DNA of 64,000 nucleotides from an uncultured Pelagibacteraceae bacterium (GCA_902552805.1 CACDIC010000005.1:1-64000), one strand, 5' to 3'; positions 1 through 10,640 are shown, numbered from the stretch's first letter. A program made the numbers and translations. The notes: a model not told the origin generated them from the sequence alone.

Positions 1-818
1 AATTACATAAAAATATTGTTTATGATGAAAGTGTTATTTTAGAAAATCTTTACAAATCAGCAACAAATCAAAAGATTCCACCAAATATTATAATTGAGTT
101 TGCAAGAATTTATGGTTTTCAAGTTGATTTTCAAAGAGATATTAAAAAAAAAGATAGCTTTCAAATCATGTATGAGATTTTTTTAGATGATAAAACGAAT
201 GTTGTTGAGACTGGTAATATTCTTTATGCGAATTTAAAATTAAGTGGTGAAGATAACTCGTTATATTATTTTTATTCGAAAAAGAATGAAGGACATTATG
301 ATAGAAGTGGAAAAAGTGTTCAAAAGGCTTTGATGAAAACTCCAATAAATGGTGCAAGACTTTCTTCATCTTTTGGAATGAGAAAACATCCAATTGATGG
401 ATTTAATAAAATGCATAGAGGAACAGACTTCGCTGCCCCAATGGGAACACCAATCATGGCATCAGGTAATGGGGTAATTAAAAAAGCAGGATGGTGTGGT
501 GGAGGTGGTAATTGTGTGGTAATAAAACATAATTCTACTTATCAAACTGTTTATGCTCATATGTCAAAATTTGCTAAAGGCATCAGAAAAGGAACAAGAG
601 TAAAACAAGGTCAGACTATAGGTTATGTTGGGTCTACAGGAAAATCAACTGGTCCACACCTACATTACGAAGTAATTGTTAACGGGAAAAGAATAAATTC
701 ACAAACATTAAAATTGCCATCTGGAAAGATTTTAAAAGGGGATGAAAGAAAGATTTTTGAGACAAAAAGAATTAAATTGGATGTATTGAAGTCTGAAAAA
801 ATAGTAGGTCTTAATTAA
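1..818 (+). CDS. M23-family murein endopeptidase (LytM/MepM type), 5'-truncated
   Basis: Peptidoglycan endopeptidase expected to act in the periplasm on murein cross-links. The frame is open from base 3 with no stop, so the true start lies before the window; an internal ATG at 168 is not the start. The first 55 visible codons resemble the accessory domain that precedes the catalytic domain in MepM-like proteins. The catalytic LytM domain follows (about bases 340-700), with both metal-binding signatures: an HxxxD motif (HRGTD) and an HxH motif (HLHYE). The zinc site looks complete, so an active hydrolase is likely. Its stop overlaps the stop of the convergent DUF4167 gene by 4 bases. Signal peptide or membrane anchor cannot be judged because the N-terminus is missing. 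Confidence 0.93.
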   Translation, partial: LHKNIVYDESVILENLYKSATNQKIPPNIIIEFARIYGFQVDFQRDIKKKDSFQIMYEIFLDDKTNVVETGNILYANLKLSGEDNSLYYFYSKKNEGHYDRSGKSVQKALMKTPINGARLSSSFGMRKHPIDGFNKMHRGTDFAAPMGTPIMASGNGVIKKAGWCGGGGNCVVIKHNSTYQTVYAHMSKFAKGIRKGTRVKQGQTIGYVGSTGKSTGPHLHYEVIVNGKRINSQTLKLPSGKILKGDERKIFETKRIKLDVLKSEKIVGLN

Positions 819-1216
819 TTTGCCTCTGAGTGTTTATCCTCAGTACTTTCTTGTTTTTCAGATAGGTTTTCAATATTTTTTTCTTTGTTATCATTCTTTT
901 CAGAAATCTGGTTTTTGAAAATTACTTTTTTTTGAATTTCTTTCTCATTAAGAATTCTCGTAAAATGGTCTGCATGTTGAAAATAATTTTCTGATAAAAT
1001 TTTGTCACCTCCTGATAAAGCTTCTCTCGCTAAATTGTTATATTTATCTATTAATTTGGAGGCATTGTGATTGTTTCTACCTGGAGCTTTTCTCTGAAAA
1101 TTTTCAGAATTCGAAAAATTATTACTAAACTTATTTCTTTCACCATTAGATTTAAAACTTCTTTCATTTCTTCTGAAAGTATTTCTTCTGCCATTATTAT
1201 TTCTAAATGTAACCAT
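815..1216 (-). CDS. DUF4167 domain protein
   Basis: Small protein with a basic N-terminus rich in Arg, Asn and Ser, then a conserved helical segment (ASKLIDKYNNLAREAL, then a block around NYFQHADHF), which is the DUF4167 signature of alphaproteobacteria. The Glu/Lys-rich tail is low complexity. I chose the ATG at 1216 (MVTFRNNN): it gives a 133-residue protein and avoids overlapping prmC, whereas the ATG at 1237 would overlap it. Position directly downstream of prfA-prmC is the usual alphaproteobacterial arrangement. The charged disordered N-terminus suggests RNA or ribosome contact, but that is inference; no function is established that I can name. Confidence 0.85.
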   Translation of the reverse strand: MVTFRNNNGRRNTFRRNERSFKSNGERNKFSNNFSNSENFQRKAPGRNNHNASKLIDKYNNLAREALSGGDKILSENYFQHADHFTRILNEKEIQKKVIFKNQISEKNDNKEKNIENLSEKQESTEDKHSEAN

Positions 1217-1220
1217 ATTT

Positions 1221-2060
1221 TTATATTTTAATACCAACTATACAGCGATCATGGTATGATAAATCTTTAACAATTTTTTTAATATAAAATCCCTCTTTTT
1301 TTAATATTTCTTTAACCTTATTTTTTTGATCAAAACCTATTTCTAATATTAAATATCCTTTTCTTTTTATCAGCTTGGAAGATCTACTTATTACTTTTCT
1401 CATTTCTGATAAACCATCAAATCCACCATCTAATGCTTGTTTTGGCTCAAAATTAATGTCTTTATCCAAACATTTTAAATTATTTTTTTTAATGTATGGA
1501 GGATTAGATATAATTAAATCATATTTGCCTATAGAGAAATTGTCAATATTTGATTTAAATAATCTTAACCTATTATTTATTCCTAATTTATGACTATTAG
1601 CGTAACTTATTTTGAGTGATTTATTACTTATATCAATACCCGTGCCAATAAAATTTTTTTTTTCTTTTAAAATCGAAATTAATATGCACCCTGATCCTAT
1701 TCCTATATCTAATATATTTAATTCATTTTTATTTTTTGTCAATTCTAAGACTTCTTCAATTAAGACTTCTGTATCAGGTCTGGGTATTAAAACATCTTTG
1801 TTTACAACGAATTCATATTTCCAAAAATCTTTTTTCTTTATGATGTGGGCTATAGGTTTACTTTTTACTCTTTCACTAATTAAAAAATTAAAATAACTTA
1901 GATTTTTTTTTTTTATTTCTTTATTAAGATTTAAAATTATAAATTTTTTATCCTTGTTGATTGCTTTTGACATTAAAATCTCACTATCTAATTGTGCTGA
2001 AAGAATATTATTATCTCTTAATTTTGATTGTCCTTTTTTTAATGCAGTCTGAATATTCAT
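1221..2060 (-). CDS. prmC: Peptide chain release factor N5-glutamine methyltransferase
   Basis: SAM-dependent methyltransferase that methylates the Gln of the GGQ motif in release factors. It has an N-terminal helical domain, then a Rossmann fold with the SAM loop (LDIGIGSGCI) and the catalytic NPPY motif within SNPPYIKK, diagnostic for Gln/Asn N-methyltransferases. At 279 residues it is a normal length. It starts 3 bases after the prfA stop, so substrate and modifying enzyme are probably translated from one transcript. The N-terminal part holds a long A run (about 1902-1913 on the + strand, seen there as T), typical of this AT-rich genome. Confidence 0.95.
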   Translation of the reverse strand: MNIQTALKKGQSKLRDNNILSAQLDSEILMSKAINKDKKFIILNLNKEIKKKNLSYFNFLISERVKSKPIAHIIKKKDFWKYEFVVNKDVLIPRPDTEVLIEEVLELTKNKNELNILDIGIGSGCILISILKEKKNFIGTGIDISNKSLKISYANSHKLGINNRLRLFKSNIDNFSIGKYDLIISNPPYIKKNNLKCLDKDINFEPKQALDGGFDGLSEMRKVISRSSKLIKRKGYLILEIGFDQKNKVKEILKKEGFYIKKIVKDLSYHDRCIVGIKI

Positions 2061-2063
2061 AAA

Positions 2064-3134
2064 TTATAGTTTACTTAAACTTTCTTCTTGTGCCCTCAAA
2101 GATAAGGTTTCTATTATTTCATCAAATGCTTCTCCCTCCAGGAATTCTTCTAATTTATGCAATGTCAAATTTATTCTATGATCTGTTACTCTTCCTTGAG
2201 GAAAATTATAAGTTCTAATTCTTTCAGATCTATCTCCAGAACCAATTTTACTTTTTCTGTCAGCTGATCTCTCTTCATCAATTCTTGATCTTTCTAACTC
2301 ATATAATCTTGCTCTTAGTATTTTCATTCCTTTTGCTTTATTTTTATGTTGAGATTTTTCATCTTGTTGTGAAACACTTAAACCAGATGGGATGTGTGTA
2401 ATTCTTACTGCACTATCAGTGGTATTTACAGATTGACCACCAGGACCACCAGCTCTGAAAACATCAATTCTTAAATCCGTCTCACTTATTTTTAAATCAA
2501 CCTCTTCTGCCTCAGGCAATACAGCAACAGTTGCAGCTGAAGTGTGAACTCTACCTTGAGTTTCTGTATCTGGGACTCTTTGAACTCTATGTACACCGCT
2601 TTCGTATTTTAAAGTTGAATAGATATCATTACCTTTAATAGATGCTATAACTTCTTTTAATCCGCCTGCATCACTTCTTGAAATAGATATTAATTCCAAT
2701 GACCATTTTTTTTTATTACAAACTTTTTCATACATTTTAAACAGATCACCTGCAAACAAACTTGCTTCTAAACCACCGGTTCCAGCTCTTATCTCTATAA
2801 TGGCATTTTTTTTATCAGCCTCATCTTTTGGTAGTAAAAATAATTTTAATTTCTTTTCATTTTTCTCAAACTGTGAGTTAAGGTCACTTAATTCAGTATG
2901 AGCCATCTTGATTAACTCCTCATCAGAATTTTTATCATTAAGAATTTTTTCTAGTTCAAATTTATCATTTTTATATGAAGCATATTTCTTTGCGCTATTA
3001 ATAATTTCATTTAAATCAGAATATTCTTTTGATTTTTCTGCAAACAATTTCTTTTCTACATTTCCTGATGCTAAATCTTTTTCTAGTGAAGAATGTCGAG
3101 AAATTAATTCCTCAATAGTTTTTTCTGGTATCAT
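2064..3134 (-). CDS. prfA: Peptide chain release factor 1
   Basis: Class I release factor reading UAA and UAG stops on the ribosome. 356 residues, full length. The catalytic GGQ is at residues 232-234 (GGPGGQSVN). The codon-recognition tripeptide at residues 188-190 is P-D-T, where the widespread forms are P-A-T or P-V-T, so the PxT frame is kept with an acidic middle residue. The start overlaps the ispG stop by 4 bases (ATGA), indicating translational coupling within lysC-ispG-prfA-prmC. Confidence 0.97.
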   Translation of the reverse strand: MIPEKTIEELISRHSSLEKDLASGNVEKKLFAEKSKEYSDLNEIINSAKKYASYKNDKFELEKILNDKNSDEELIKMAHTELSDLNSQFEKNEKKLKLFLLPKDEADKKNAIIEIRAGTGGLEASLFAGDLFKMYEKVCNKKKWSLELISISRSDAGGLKEVIASIKGNDIYSTLKYESGVHRVQRVPDTETQGRVHTSAATVAVLPEAEEVDLKISETDLRIDVFRAGGPGGQSVNTTDSAVRITHIPSGLSVSQQDEKSQHKNKAKGMKILRARLYELERSRIDEERSADRKSKIGSGDRSERIRTYNFPQGRVTDHRINLTLHKLEEFLEGEAFDEIIETLSLRAQEESLSKL

Positions 3135-4234
3135 TTCTTATTATTCTCAAATTCGGAAGCTTTCTTTTCAACTTCTTGAATTACTTTAGTAATCATATCC
3201 TCAGTCATCACTTTTTCACTTTGAACTCCAGAAAGGTAAAGCATGTTGCTTCCTTTTTGACCTCCTGTAATTCCAACATCAGTCATCGCGGCTTCACCTG
3301 GCCCATTTACAACACATCCAATAATTGAGAGTGTAATCGGAGTTTTTATGTGTGATAATTTTTCCTCTAAAGTCCTCACTGTCTCGATTACTTGAAAACC
3401 CTGCCTTGCACAAGATGGACAGGAAATAATTTTTACGCCTCTATTTCTCAAATTTAAGGATTTAAGTATCTCATTTCCAATCGTGACCTCTTTAACAGGG
3501 TCATCAGAGAGAGATATTCTTATGGTATCTCCAATGCCCTCTTTAAGAAGAATTCCTAAACCAATTGAGGATTTAATACTCCCCGATATAAAACTACCAG
3601 CTTCAGTTATTCCCAAGTGAAGTGGATAATCTATTTTCTTTGAAAGCTGACGATATGCTTCTACTGATAAAAAAACATCAGAGGATTTAACGCTTACTTT
3701 TAAATTTGAAAAATCCATATCTTCTAAAATTTCAATATTTCTTATTGCGCTTTCTACCAGTGCTTCTGGACAAGGTTCTTTAAATTTTTCTAATATATCT
3801 TTTTCTAATGAACCAGCATTAACGCCCACTCTAATCGAACAATTATTATCTTTAGCAGATTTAATTATTTCAATAATTTTTTTTTTATCTCCAATATTTC
3901 CAGGATTTATTCTTAAACAACTTGCTCCATTTTCTGCAGCTTCAATTGCTCTTTTATAATGAAAATGTATGTCTGCAACTATAGGAATATCAACATGTTT
4001 AGTAATTTCTTTAAGTGCTTTCGAAGATGACTCATCAGGACAAGAAACCCTAACAATGTCAGCTCCCTCAGATTGTATTTCTTGAATTTGTTTAATTGTG
4101 TCCTTAATATCTGAGGTTAAAGTATTAGTCATAGATTGCACTGATATAGGATTTTCACCACCAACTTTAACATTGCCAACGTTGATTGTTTTGGTCTTAC
4201 GTCTTGTTATGTCTCTAAAAGGTCTGATGCTCAT
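3131..4234 (-). CDS. ispG: 4-hydroxy-3-methylbut-2-en-1-yl diphosphate synthase
   Basis: [4Fe-4S] enzyme of the methylerythritol phosphate pathway that converts MEcPP to HMBPP for isoprenoid and ubiquinone precursors. 367 residues, the compact bacterial form. The N-terminal TIM-barrel is seen from [17 protein letters not shown] onward. The C-terminal cluster-binding cysteines lie in [10 protein letters not shown] and [11 protein letters not shown], three in all, and the glutamate ligand region is present. It starts 4 bases after the lysC stop and overlaps prfA, so it sits in the middle of a minus-strand operon. Confidence 0.97.
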   Translation of the reverse strand: MSIRPFRDITRRKTKTINVGNVKVGGENPISVQSMTNTLTSDIKDTIKQIQEIQSEGADIVRVSCPDESSSKALKEITKHVDIPIVADIHFHYKRAIEAAENGASCLRINPGNIGDKKKIIEIIKSAKDNNCSIRVGVNAGSLEKDILEKFKEPCPEALVESAIRNIEILEDMDFSNLKVSVKSSDVFLSVEAYRQLSKKIDYPLHLGITEAGSFISGSIKSSIGLGILLKEGIGDTIRISLSDDPVKEVTIGNEILKSLNLRNRGVKIISCPSCARQGFQVIETVRTLEEKLSHIKTPITLSIIGCVVNGPGEAAMTDVGITGGQKGSNMLYLSGVQSEKVMTEDMITKVIQEVEKKASEFENNKK

Positions 4235-4238
4235 TTTT

Positions 4239-5453
4239 TTATTTTTGTAATTTAAATTCTTTATGCAATGTAGCTAATGCTTTTTTAGCATCTTTTTTAT
4301 TAATCAAAACAGATATTTTAATTTCAGATGTTGATATAACTTGAATATTAATTTTTTTATTTGCTAAAGCTTGAAACATCCTAAAAGTAACTCCGGGAGT
4401 TGTTATCATTCCAACACCAATAATTGAGATTTTTGAAACTCCTTTTTGAAATAACACTTTTTTAAAGTTAATTTTTTTATTTTCTTGAATTATTTTTTTT
4501 GTTTTATTTAGTTCTTCAGCTTTAATCGTAAAAGTTAAATCAGTTTCTTTTCCATTCGGAGATATATTTTGTACCACCATATCAACATTGATAGAATTAA
4601 TTGATAAAGGTTTAAAAATTGATGCTGCTACACCAGGTCTATCTTTTACACCGACTAAAGTAACTTTCGCATCATTGTGCGTTGAAGAAATACCTGTTAT
4701 AATTCTATTATTACTAATATTTGTTCTTTTTGTAATTAATGTTCCAGGTTTTTTGATAAATGAGGATTTTACCTCAATATCAATTCTATTTAATCTTGCA
4801 TCTTGAATTGAAACAGGTTGCATAACTTTGGCACCTAAAGATGCCATTTCTAACATTTCTTCATAAGAAATTACTTTAATTTTTTCTGCTTTTTTTAATT
4901 TATTTGGATCTGTGGTATACACACCTTCTACATCTGTATAAATAATACATCTTTGTGCTTTAAAAGATTTTGCAACCATAATTGCACTTGCGTCTGAACC
5001 TCCTCTTCCTATCGTGGTTACTCTCTCTTTCATATTTACCCCTTGAAAGCCGGTAATAATAGGAATCCCTCCTTCTTTAAGAAATCTTAATAATTTATTT
5101 TTGTTCACTTGTTGAATTCTTGAGTTTGAGTAAGGTCCGTTAGTAAAAATCGGTATTTGCCAACCTAGCCAAGATCTTGATTTGAAACCTTTATGGTTTA
5201 ATCTTCCAGCTATCAGTGAGCATGCGATCTGCTCACCTGATGATACTAAAACATCATATTCGGATTCTATGAAATTGTTACTAATCTGTTTTGATTTTTT
5301 GATCAAATCATTTGTCACACCACTCATAGCTGAAGAAACAACTATTACTTTGTTTTTTTTCTTTTTATGTTCAATTATAATATCAGTAACTTTTTTAATT
5401 TTTTCAATTGTACCAACTGATGTTCCACCGAATTTTAATACCACAATTTTCAT
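4239..5453 (-). CDS. lysC: Aspartate kinase
   Basis: First step of the aspartate family pathway (Lys, Thr, Met and diaminopimelate). 404 residues. The N-terminal kinase domain opens with KFGGTSVG and carries a [11 protein letters not shown] substrate loop. Two C-terminal ACT domains (roughly residues 265-400) imply feedback control by amino acids; this is the common bacterial single-polypeptide form. First gene of the minus-strand run lysC-ispG-prfA-prmC-DUF4167. The 63-base gap to divergent ubiG must hold promoters for both directions. Confidence 0.96.
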   Translation of the reverse strand: MKIVVLKFGGTSVGTIEKIKKVTDIIIEHKKKKNKVIVVSSAMSGVTNDLIKKSKQISNNFIESEYDVLVSSGEQIACSLIAGRLNHKGFKSRSWLGWQIPIFTNGPYSNSRIQQVNKNKLLRFLKEGGIPIITGFQGVNMKERVTTIGRGGSDASAIMVAKSFKAQRCIIYTDVEGVYTTDPNKLKKAEKIKVISYEEMLEMASLGAKVMQPVSIQDARLNRIDIEVKSSFIKKPGTLITKRTNISNNRIITGISSTHNDAKVTLVGVKDRPGVAASIFKPLSINSINVDMVVQNISPNGKETDLTFTIKAEELNKTKKIIQENKKINFKKVLFQKGVSKISIIGVGMITTPGVTFRMFQALANKKINIQVISTSEIKISVLINKKDAKKALATLHKEFKLQK

Positions 5454-5516
5454 GATAAATATTTTTAATTAAAATTTATTGATTAAATACATCTTCAATA
5501 TATTGTTAATCTTGTA

Positions 5517-6245
5517 ATGAAAACTAGCACAATAAATAAAAAAGAAATAGAGAAATTTTCTAGAATTGCAGAGGAATGGTGGGATCCTACTGGTAAATTT
5601 AAACCATTACATAAATTTAATCCTATTAGAATTTCATATATTAAGGAAAAAATAATTAATAGTTTTAAACTTGAAAATTCAAATAAGCCATTACAAAAAA
5701 TTAGATTATTAGATATTGGGTGTGGTGGTGGTTTATTATCAGAGCCTATGAGCAGATTAGGTGCGGAGGTTACTGGCATAGATGCATCAGAAAAAAATAT
5801 ACAAGTTGCAAAACTTCATGCAAAAAAGAATAATTTAAAAATTAATTATCTAACTGCCTCACCAGAAAATTTAAGTATAGATAGAAAATTTGATGTAATT
5901 TTGAATATGGAAATTATTGAACATGTTGAAGACGTTGATATTTTTTTAAAATCATGTTCATCTCTATTAAGAAAAGAGGGTATAATGTTTGTTGCAACAA
6001 TAAACAAAACTTTAAAATCTTATCTATTTGCAATAATAGGTGCGGAGTATATTTTAAGATGGTTACCGATTGGGACACACGAATGGGATAAATTTGTAGA
6101 TCCAAATGACTTGATTAAAATTTCTAAAAAATATAATCTTCAATTACAAGATCTAGACGGAATGAAGTTTAATATTATTACTGACAAATGGTCGATAAGC
6201 TCAGATAAATCCATTAATTATATCGGAAAATTTAATAAAGTTTAA
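5517..6245 (+). CDS. ubiG: Ubiquinone biosynthesis O-methyltransferase
   Basis: Class I SAM-dependent O-methyltransferase acting twice in ubiquinone synthesis. 242 residues. It begins with the UbiG-specific segment EIEKFSRIAEEWWDPTGKF followed by PLHKFNPIRI, then the SAM-binding loop LDIGCGGGLLSEPMSRLGA and the family block LPIGTHEWDKFV. All expected blocks are present. Its 3' end overlaps the convergent DUF1178 gene by 4 bases. Confidence 0.96.
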   Translation: MKTSTINKKEIEKFSRIAEEWWDPTGKFKPLHKFNPIRISYIKEKIINSFKLENSNKPLQKIRLLDIGCGGGLLSEPMSRLGAEVTGIDASEKNIQVAKLHAKKNNLKINYLTASPENLSIDRKFDVILNMEIIEHVEDVDIFLKSCSSLLRKEGIMFVATINKTLKSYLFAIIGAEYILRWLPIGTHEWDKFVDPNDLIKISKKYNLQLQDLDGMKFNIITDKWSISSDKSINYIGKFNKV

Positions 6246-6670
6246 TTACTCTTATCTTCAATCCATGGTATCATTTCAGCATCAACTCCTTCTTCCTTAA
6301 GCTCTTGGATTTCATTTTTTGTAGCTGTGCCATAAATACCTTTTTTCTTATTTTTTTTGTTATAGTGTAATGATCTTGCTTCGTAAGCAAAATTTTCACC
6401 CACATAATCAAAATTACTTTTGATAAATTTTTGATACTCTTTAATCTTGTTTTTTATCTCATTTAATTTTGTGTTCTTTTTTTCAAGATTATTAATGCTA
6501 TTTCTATTAATTAATTGAGGAGCCATTAAAGTTTTTTCAACTTTTTTAGAATTACATTTATGGCAATTTAAAAAATTTTTACTTTTGAGTTTTTCATACT
6601 CTTTAGATGAAGCAAACCAGCTATCAAATGAGAAATCACAATTTTTGCAAATCAACTTATATTTGATCAT
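6242..6670 (-). CDS. DUF1178 family zinc-ribbon-like protein
   Basis: 142 residues. The N-terminus carries two Cys pairs, CKNC near residues 8-11 and CHKC near 36-39, consistent with a small zinc ribbon. A FDSWF block and a lysine-rich linker follow, then a conserved acidic C-terminus ending near EMIPWIED. This layout matches the proteobacterial DUF1178 family, whose role is unknown to me. A nucleic-acid or protein-binding function is only a guess from the ribbon. It overlaps ubiG tail to tail by 4 bases. Confidence 0.85.
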   Translation of the reverse strand: MIKYKLICKNCDFSFDSWFASSKEYEKLKSKNFLNCHKCNSKKVEKTLMAPQLINRNSINNLEKKNTKLNEIKNKIKEYQKFIKSNFDYVGENFAYEARSLHYNKKNKKKGIYGTATKNEIQELKEEGVDAEMIPWIEDKSN

Positions 6671-6714
6671 AAAAATTATTTAGTAATAGTTCTATAAATT
6701 TCAATAGAAAAAAT

Positions 6715-8016
6715 CTAACTTCGATAATCTCCATTAATCTCAATGTATTTTTTTGTCAAATCCATGGTGTAAACTTTGAAACTTTTGGAACCGCAGGAGA
6801 TATCAACATTAATATCAATGCTATCACTTTTCATATATTCGGATACTTCATCCTCATTATAATTAGAATTCAGCTTTCCATTAGAAACAACACTTATCTC
6901 ACCAAATTTAATAGACAATTTTTCATGTTTAATTTGTACGCCTGCTTTTCCTATTGCCATTACCACTCTTCCCCAGTTGGCATCTTCGCCCGAGATAGCT
7001 GTTTTTACTAAAGGTGAATTTGCAATTGAGAAAGCTATTTTTTTTGCATCATCTTCATTTTTGCACCCCTGAATATTAACAGTTATAAATTTTGAAGCAC
7101 CTTCACCATCAGCTACAACTCTCTTAGCTAAATTTAATAAAACCTTATTTAAAGCAATATCAAAATTTTTAATTTTTTCATCATTAGCATTTTTAATTTT
7201 AGGATGTTTTGATTTACCTGTAGAAAAAATTGAAACCATATCATTAGTGCTAGTATCACTATCACAGCTGATAGCGTTAAAAGTATTAGAAATATTTTTC
7301 TTTAAAAGTTTTTTAAGTACATCATTTGGCAAATCTGCATCAGTAAAAATATATGCTAGGGTTGTAGCCATATCAGGTTGTATCATGCCTGAGCCTTTAG
7401 CAACCCCAAATATCTTTATATCACTTCCACCAATTGAACATTCTTCCATTGCCATTTTAGGCTGAGTGTCGGTAGTCATTATTCCTAATGCAGACTTCAT
7501 CCAAATATACTTATTTTGCGTATATTTTATTTTCTCAATTAGTTCAGGAATTTTATTGATTATTTTTTCCTCAGGAAAAATCTCACCAATAGTTCCGGTG
7601 CATCCAAAAATTATTTCCTTTGAATTAATTTTTTTTGGTTGATCTTCATCCTCTTTCTGTTTTTGTGTTAATTTTTGGGAGATAATTTCTGCAATTTTTT
7701 CGAGACTTTTATAACCTTGTTTTCCAGTGAAACAATTAGCATTTCTTGTGTTCACTATTAATGAAAAAATTTTTTTAGCTTTTTGATTTAAATTCCATTT
7801 TATATTTTCAGAAATTATTTTTGATTGAGTATAAACTGACGCATAGTTAACTCCATCTCTAAAATAAAACATGACTAAATCATCTCGAGAACTATTATAT
7901 AAGTCAGCACTAATTGTAGAAATCGCTACACCATCAATATGATCAAGATCTTGAAATTCGTTTAATCTCTTGCTTTTTGATTTAGATGATAGAAAATTTG
8001 TTAAATTAATACCCAT
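6715..8016 (-). CDS. argJ: Bifunctional ornithine acetyltransferase / N-acetylglutamate synthase
   Basis: Recycles the acetyl group from N-acetylornithine to glutamate in the cyclic arginine pathway; bifunctional forms also use acetyl-CoA. 433 residues. The self-cleavage site is visible as MATTLAY (residues 216-222): the predicted cut is between Ala217 and Thr218, giving alpha and beta chains with Thr218 as nucleophile. The substrate loop GCTGTIGE is near residue 138. An insert of Lys/Gln/Glu-rich residues at about 114-130 is low complexity. It starts 65 bases from divergent secA. argB, argD and argF also lie in this window but at separate loci. Confidence 0.95.
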   Translation of the reverse strand: MGINLTNFLSSKSKSKRLNEFQDLDHIDGVAISTISADLYNSSRDDLVMFYFRDGVNYASVYTQSKIISENIKWNLNQKAKKIFSLIVNTRNANCFTGKQGYKSLEKIAEIISQKLTQKQKEDEDQPKKINSKEIIFGCTGTIGEIFPEEKIINKIPELIEKIKYTQNKYIWMKSALGIMTTDTQPKMAMEECSIGGSDIKIFGVAKGSGMIQPDMATTLAYIFTDADLPNDVLKKLLKKNISNTFNAISCDSDTSTNDMVSIFSTGKSKHPKIKNANDEKIKNFDIALNKVLLNLAKRVVADGEGASKFITVNIQGCKNEDDAKKIAFSIANSPLVKTAISGEDANWGRVVMAIGKAGVQIKHEKLSIKFGEISVVSNGKLNSNYNEDEVSEYMKSDSIDINVDISCGSKSFKVYTMDLTKKYIEINGDYRS

Positions 8017-8081
8017 TCTGTTTAAAATAATTATTTAATGATTATATAAATGGTTATAAGTAAATAATAAATCAAAAACTG

Positions 8082-10640
8082 ATGCTAAATCCACTTAACT
8101 TTTTCTCAAAACTAATTAAATCCAATAATCAAAGAGAACTTGATAGAATTGCTAAAATTGTAAACAAAATTAATTCATTAGAAGAAGAAATCAAAAATTT
8201 AAAAGACGAGGACTTTCCAAAAAAAACTATCGAATTCAAAGAAAAAATTAAAAAAGGAGAAAAAATTGAGCAGATATTGCCTGAGGCTTTTGCATTAGTC
8301 AGGGAAGCCTCAAGAAGAAAAAGAGGGGAAAGACATTTCGATGTACAATTAATAGGCGGAATAGTTCTACAAGAGTCTAAAATTGCTGAAATGAAAACTG
8401 GTGAAGGAAAAACGCTTACCATTACTCTTGCTGCATATCTTAATGCTCTTCATGAAAAAGGGGTTCACATCGTAACTGTGAATGATTACCTCGCTAAAAG
8501 AGATTCTCAAGAAATGGGTGAGATTTATAACTTTTTAGGATTATCATCTGGTTACATAAACAATGATCAAGACGACACTCAAAGAAAGCAAAACTATAAT
8601 TGTGACATTACTTATGCAACTAATAGTGAATTAGGTTTCGATTATTTACGAGATAATATGAAATTTTCAAAAGATGAAATGGTACAAAGGGAACACTTTT
8701 TTGCTATAGTTGATGAAATAGACTCCTGTTTAATTGATGAGGCCAGAACACCACTGATTATTTCTGGAGCAGCAGAGGATAGAACAACCCAATATTTGGC
8801 TATAGATAAATTAATCAGATTTTTAAAAGAAAAAGACTATGAGGTTGATGAAAAGGACAAAAATGTACTTTTAACCAATGATGGAATAAACAATATTGAA
8901 AAAATTTTTTCAAATGCAGGAATTTTAAAAAATAATAACTTTTATGATCCTGAAAACTTGAGTTTGGTTCACCATGTAAATCAAGCTTTACGAGCAAATC
9001 ATTTATTTCAAAAAGGTAAAGATTACATCATTCAAGATGATGAGTTGAAAATTATAGATGAATTAACCGGTAGAATTCTTGAAGGAAGAAGATTTGGTGA
9101 TGGGCTTCATCAAGCCTTAGAAGCAAAAGAAAGAATTCCCATAAAAGTTGAAAATCAAACTTTAGCTTCAATTACTTATCAAAATTATTTTAAACTATAT
9201 GATAAGATTTCTGGTTGTACTGGAACAGCAGTAACAGAATCTCAAGAATTTTACGAAATATATAATCTTCCAGTAGTTGTCATTCCAACCAATAAAAAAA
9301 TGATAAGAAATGATTTTAATGACCAAATATTTAGAACAGAGACTGAAAAAAATGATGCTATCATTAGAAAGATAAAAGAGTGCCATCAAAAAGGTCAACC
9401 TTTATTGGTGTTTACCTCTAGTATTAATAAATCTGAAATATATTCAAATCTATTAAATAAAGAGAATATAAAACATGAAGTACTTAATGCTAAAAATCAT
9501 GAAAATGAAGCTGAAATAATCGCAAACGCTGGCAAAGAAAATTCTGTAATTATAACTACCAGTATTTCTGGTAGAGGAGTAGACATTCAGCTTGGTGGAA
9601 AAAAAGGCTCAATTCCAGATGAGGAATTAAAGTTGAATAAAGAAAAAATTAAATCTCTTGGTGGATTATTTGTAATTGGAACTGAGAGAATGGAGTCTCG
9701 AAGAGTTGACAATCAAGCAAGAGGTAGATCAGGACGTCAAGGTGATGAAGGAAATTCAATCTTTTATGTAAGTCTTGAAGATGATTTAATGAGAATTTTT
9801 GGATCAGACTCAATGAATAATATATTACAAAAACTTGGTCTTAAAGATGGAGAAAGTATTGATCATCCTTGGATAAATAAAGCTTTAGAGAGAGCTCAGC
9901 AAAAGGTAGAGGCTCGAAATTTTGACATAAGAAAAACATTAATTAAATTCGATAACGTTTTAAATGACCAAAGAAATGTAATCTTTAGTCAAAGAGAAGA
10001 TGCTATGAATAGTGACACAATTTTTGATTATTCTAATAGTTTTTTAAACGAAATAATTGATGATATTATTAGACTTAAAATAAAGAAAAAATCTAATCCT
10101 AAAAGCACTGATTTTGAAAATAAACTTAAATCAATTTTAGGAAAGAATTTTATATATTCATACCTAGAGGAACTTGCAAATTGTAGTGATAAAGAGTTAA
10201 GGGTGTCATTAAATAAAAAATTTCAAGACTCCAGGGAGGAAAGAATTAAATTGTTAGGTAAAGATCAATCACAAGATATAGAAAAAAGAATTTTTTTACA
10301 AACTATTGATATAAATTGGAAATCCCACATTCAGTATTTAGAACAACTTAGACAAGTTATCGGGTTAAGATCTTACGGTCAAAGAGATCCTTTAGTGGAA
10401 TATAAAAAAGAAGCATTTCACTTGTTTGAAAGTTTATTAAATAGATTGAAACTTGATTTAACAACAATATTAATGAATCTTACCTTGGTTCAATCGCAAA
10501 CAAAAAATTCACAAGAAACTAAAATAAAATCTGATAACCCAAAATGCTTATTGGCCTTAAATAATGACAGAAAAATTTCAAGAAATGAAAAATGTGAGGC
10601 TACTGGAAAAAAATTTAAACATTGTTGTGGAGCTTTATAA
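8082..10640 (+). CDS. secA: Preprotein translocase ATPase SecA
   Basis: Motor ATPase of the general secretion pathway, cycling between cytosol and SecYEG. 852 residues, somewhat shorter than E. coli SecA (901). Nucleotide-binding fold 1 has the Walker A loop MKTGEGKTL near residue 105 and a DEID Walker B; the second fold carries TTSISGRGVDIQLGG and RGRSGRQGD. The C-terminal metal motif is unusual: residues 834-852 read RNEKC-EATGKKFKH-CC-GAL, lacking the second Cys of the standard CxC pair and one residue shorter. It overlaps accA tail to tail by 6 bases. Confidence 0.97.
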   Translation: MLNPLNFFSKLIKSNNQRELDRIAKIVNKINSLEEEIKNLKDEDFPKKTIEFKEKIKKGEKIEQILPEAFALVREASRRKRGERHFDVQLIGGIVLQESKIAEMKTGEGKTLTITLAAYLNALHEKGVHIVTVNDYLAKRDSQEMGEIYNFLGLSSGYINNDQDDTQRKQNYNCDITYATNSELGFDYLRDNMKFSKDEMVQREHFFAIVDEIDSCLIDEARTPLIISGAAEDRTTQYLAIDKLIRFLKEKDYEVDEKDKNVLLTNDGINNIEKIFSNAGILKNNNFYDPENLSLVHHVNQALRANHLFQKGKDYIIQDDELKIIDELTGRILEGRRFGDGLHQALEAKERIPIKVENQTLASITYQNYFKLYDKISGCTGTAVTESQEFYEIYNLPVVVIPTNKKMIRNDFNDQIFRTETEKNDAIIRKIKECHQKGQPLLVFTSSINKSEIYSNLLNKENIKHEVLNAKNHENEAEIIANAGKENSVIITTSISGRGVDIQLGGKKGSIPDEELKLNKEKIKSLGGLFVIGTERMESRRVDNQARGRSGRQGDEGNSIFYVSLEDDLMRIFGSDSMNNILQKLGLKDGESIDHPWINKALERAQQKVEARNFDIRKTLIKFDNVLNDQRNVIFSQREDAMNSDTIFDYSNSFLNEIIDDIIRLKIKKKSNPKSTDFENKLKSILGKNFIYSYLEELANCSDKELRVSLNKKFQDSREERIKLLGKDQSQDIEKRIFLQTIDINWKSHIQYLEQLRQVIGLRSYGQRDPLVEYKKEAFHLFESLLNRLKLDLTTILMNLTLVQSQTKNSQETKIKSDNPKCLLALNNDRKISRNEKCEATGKKFKHCCGAL

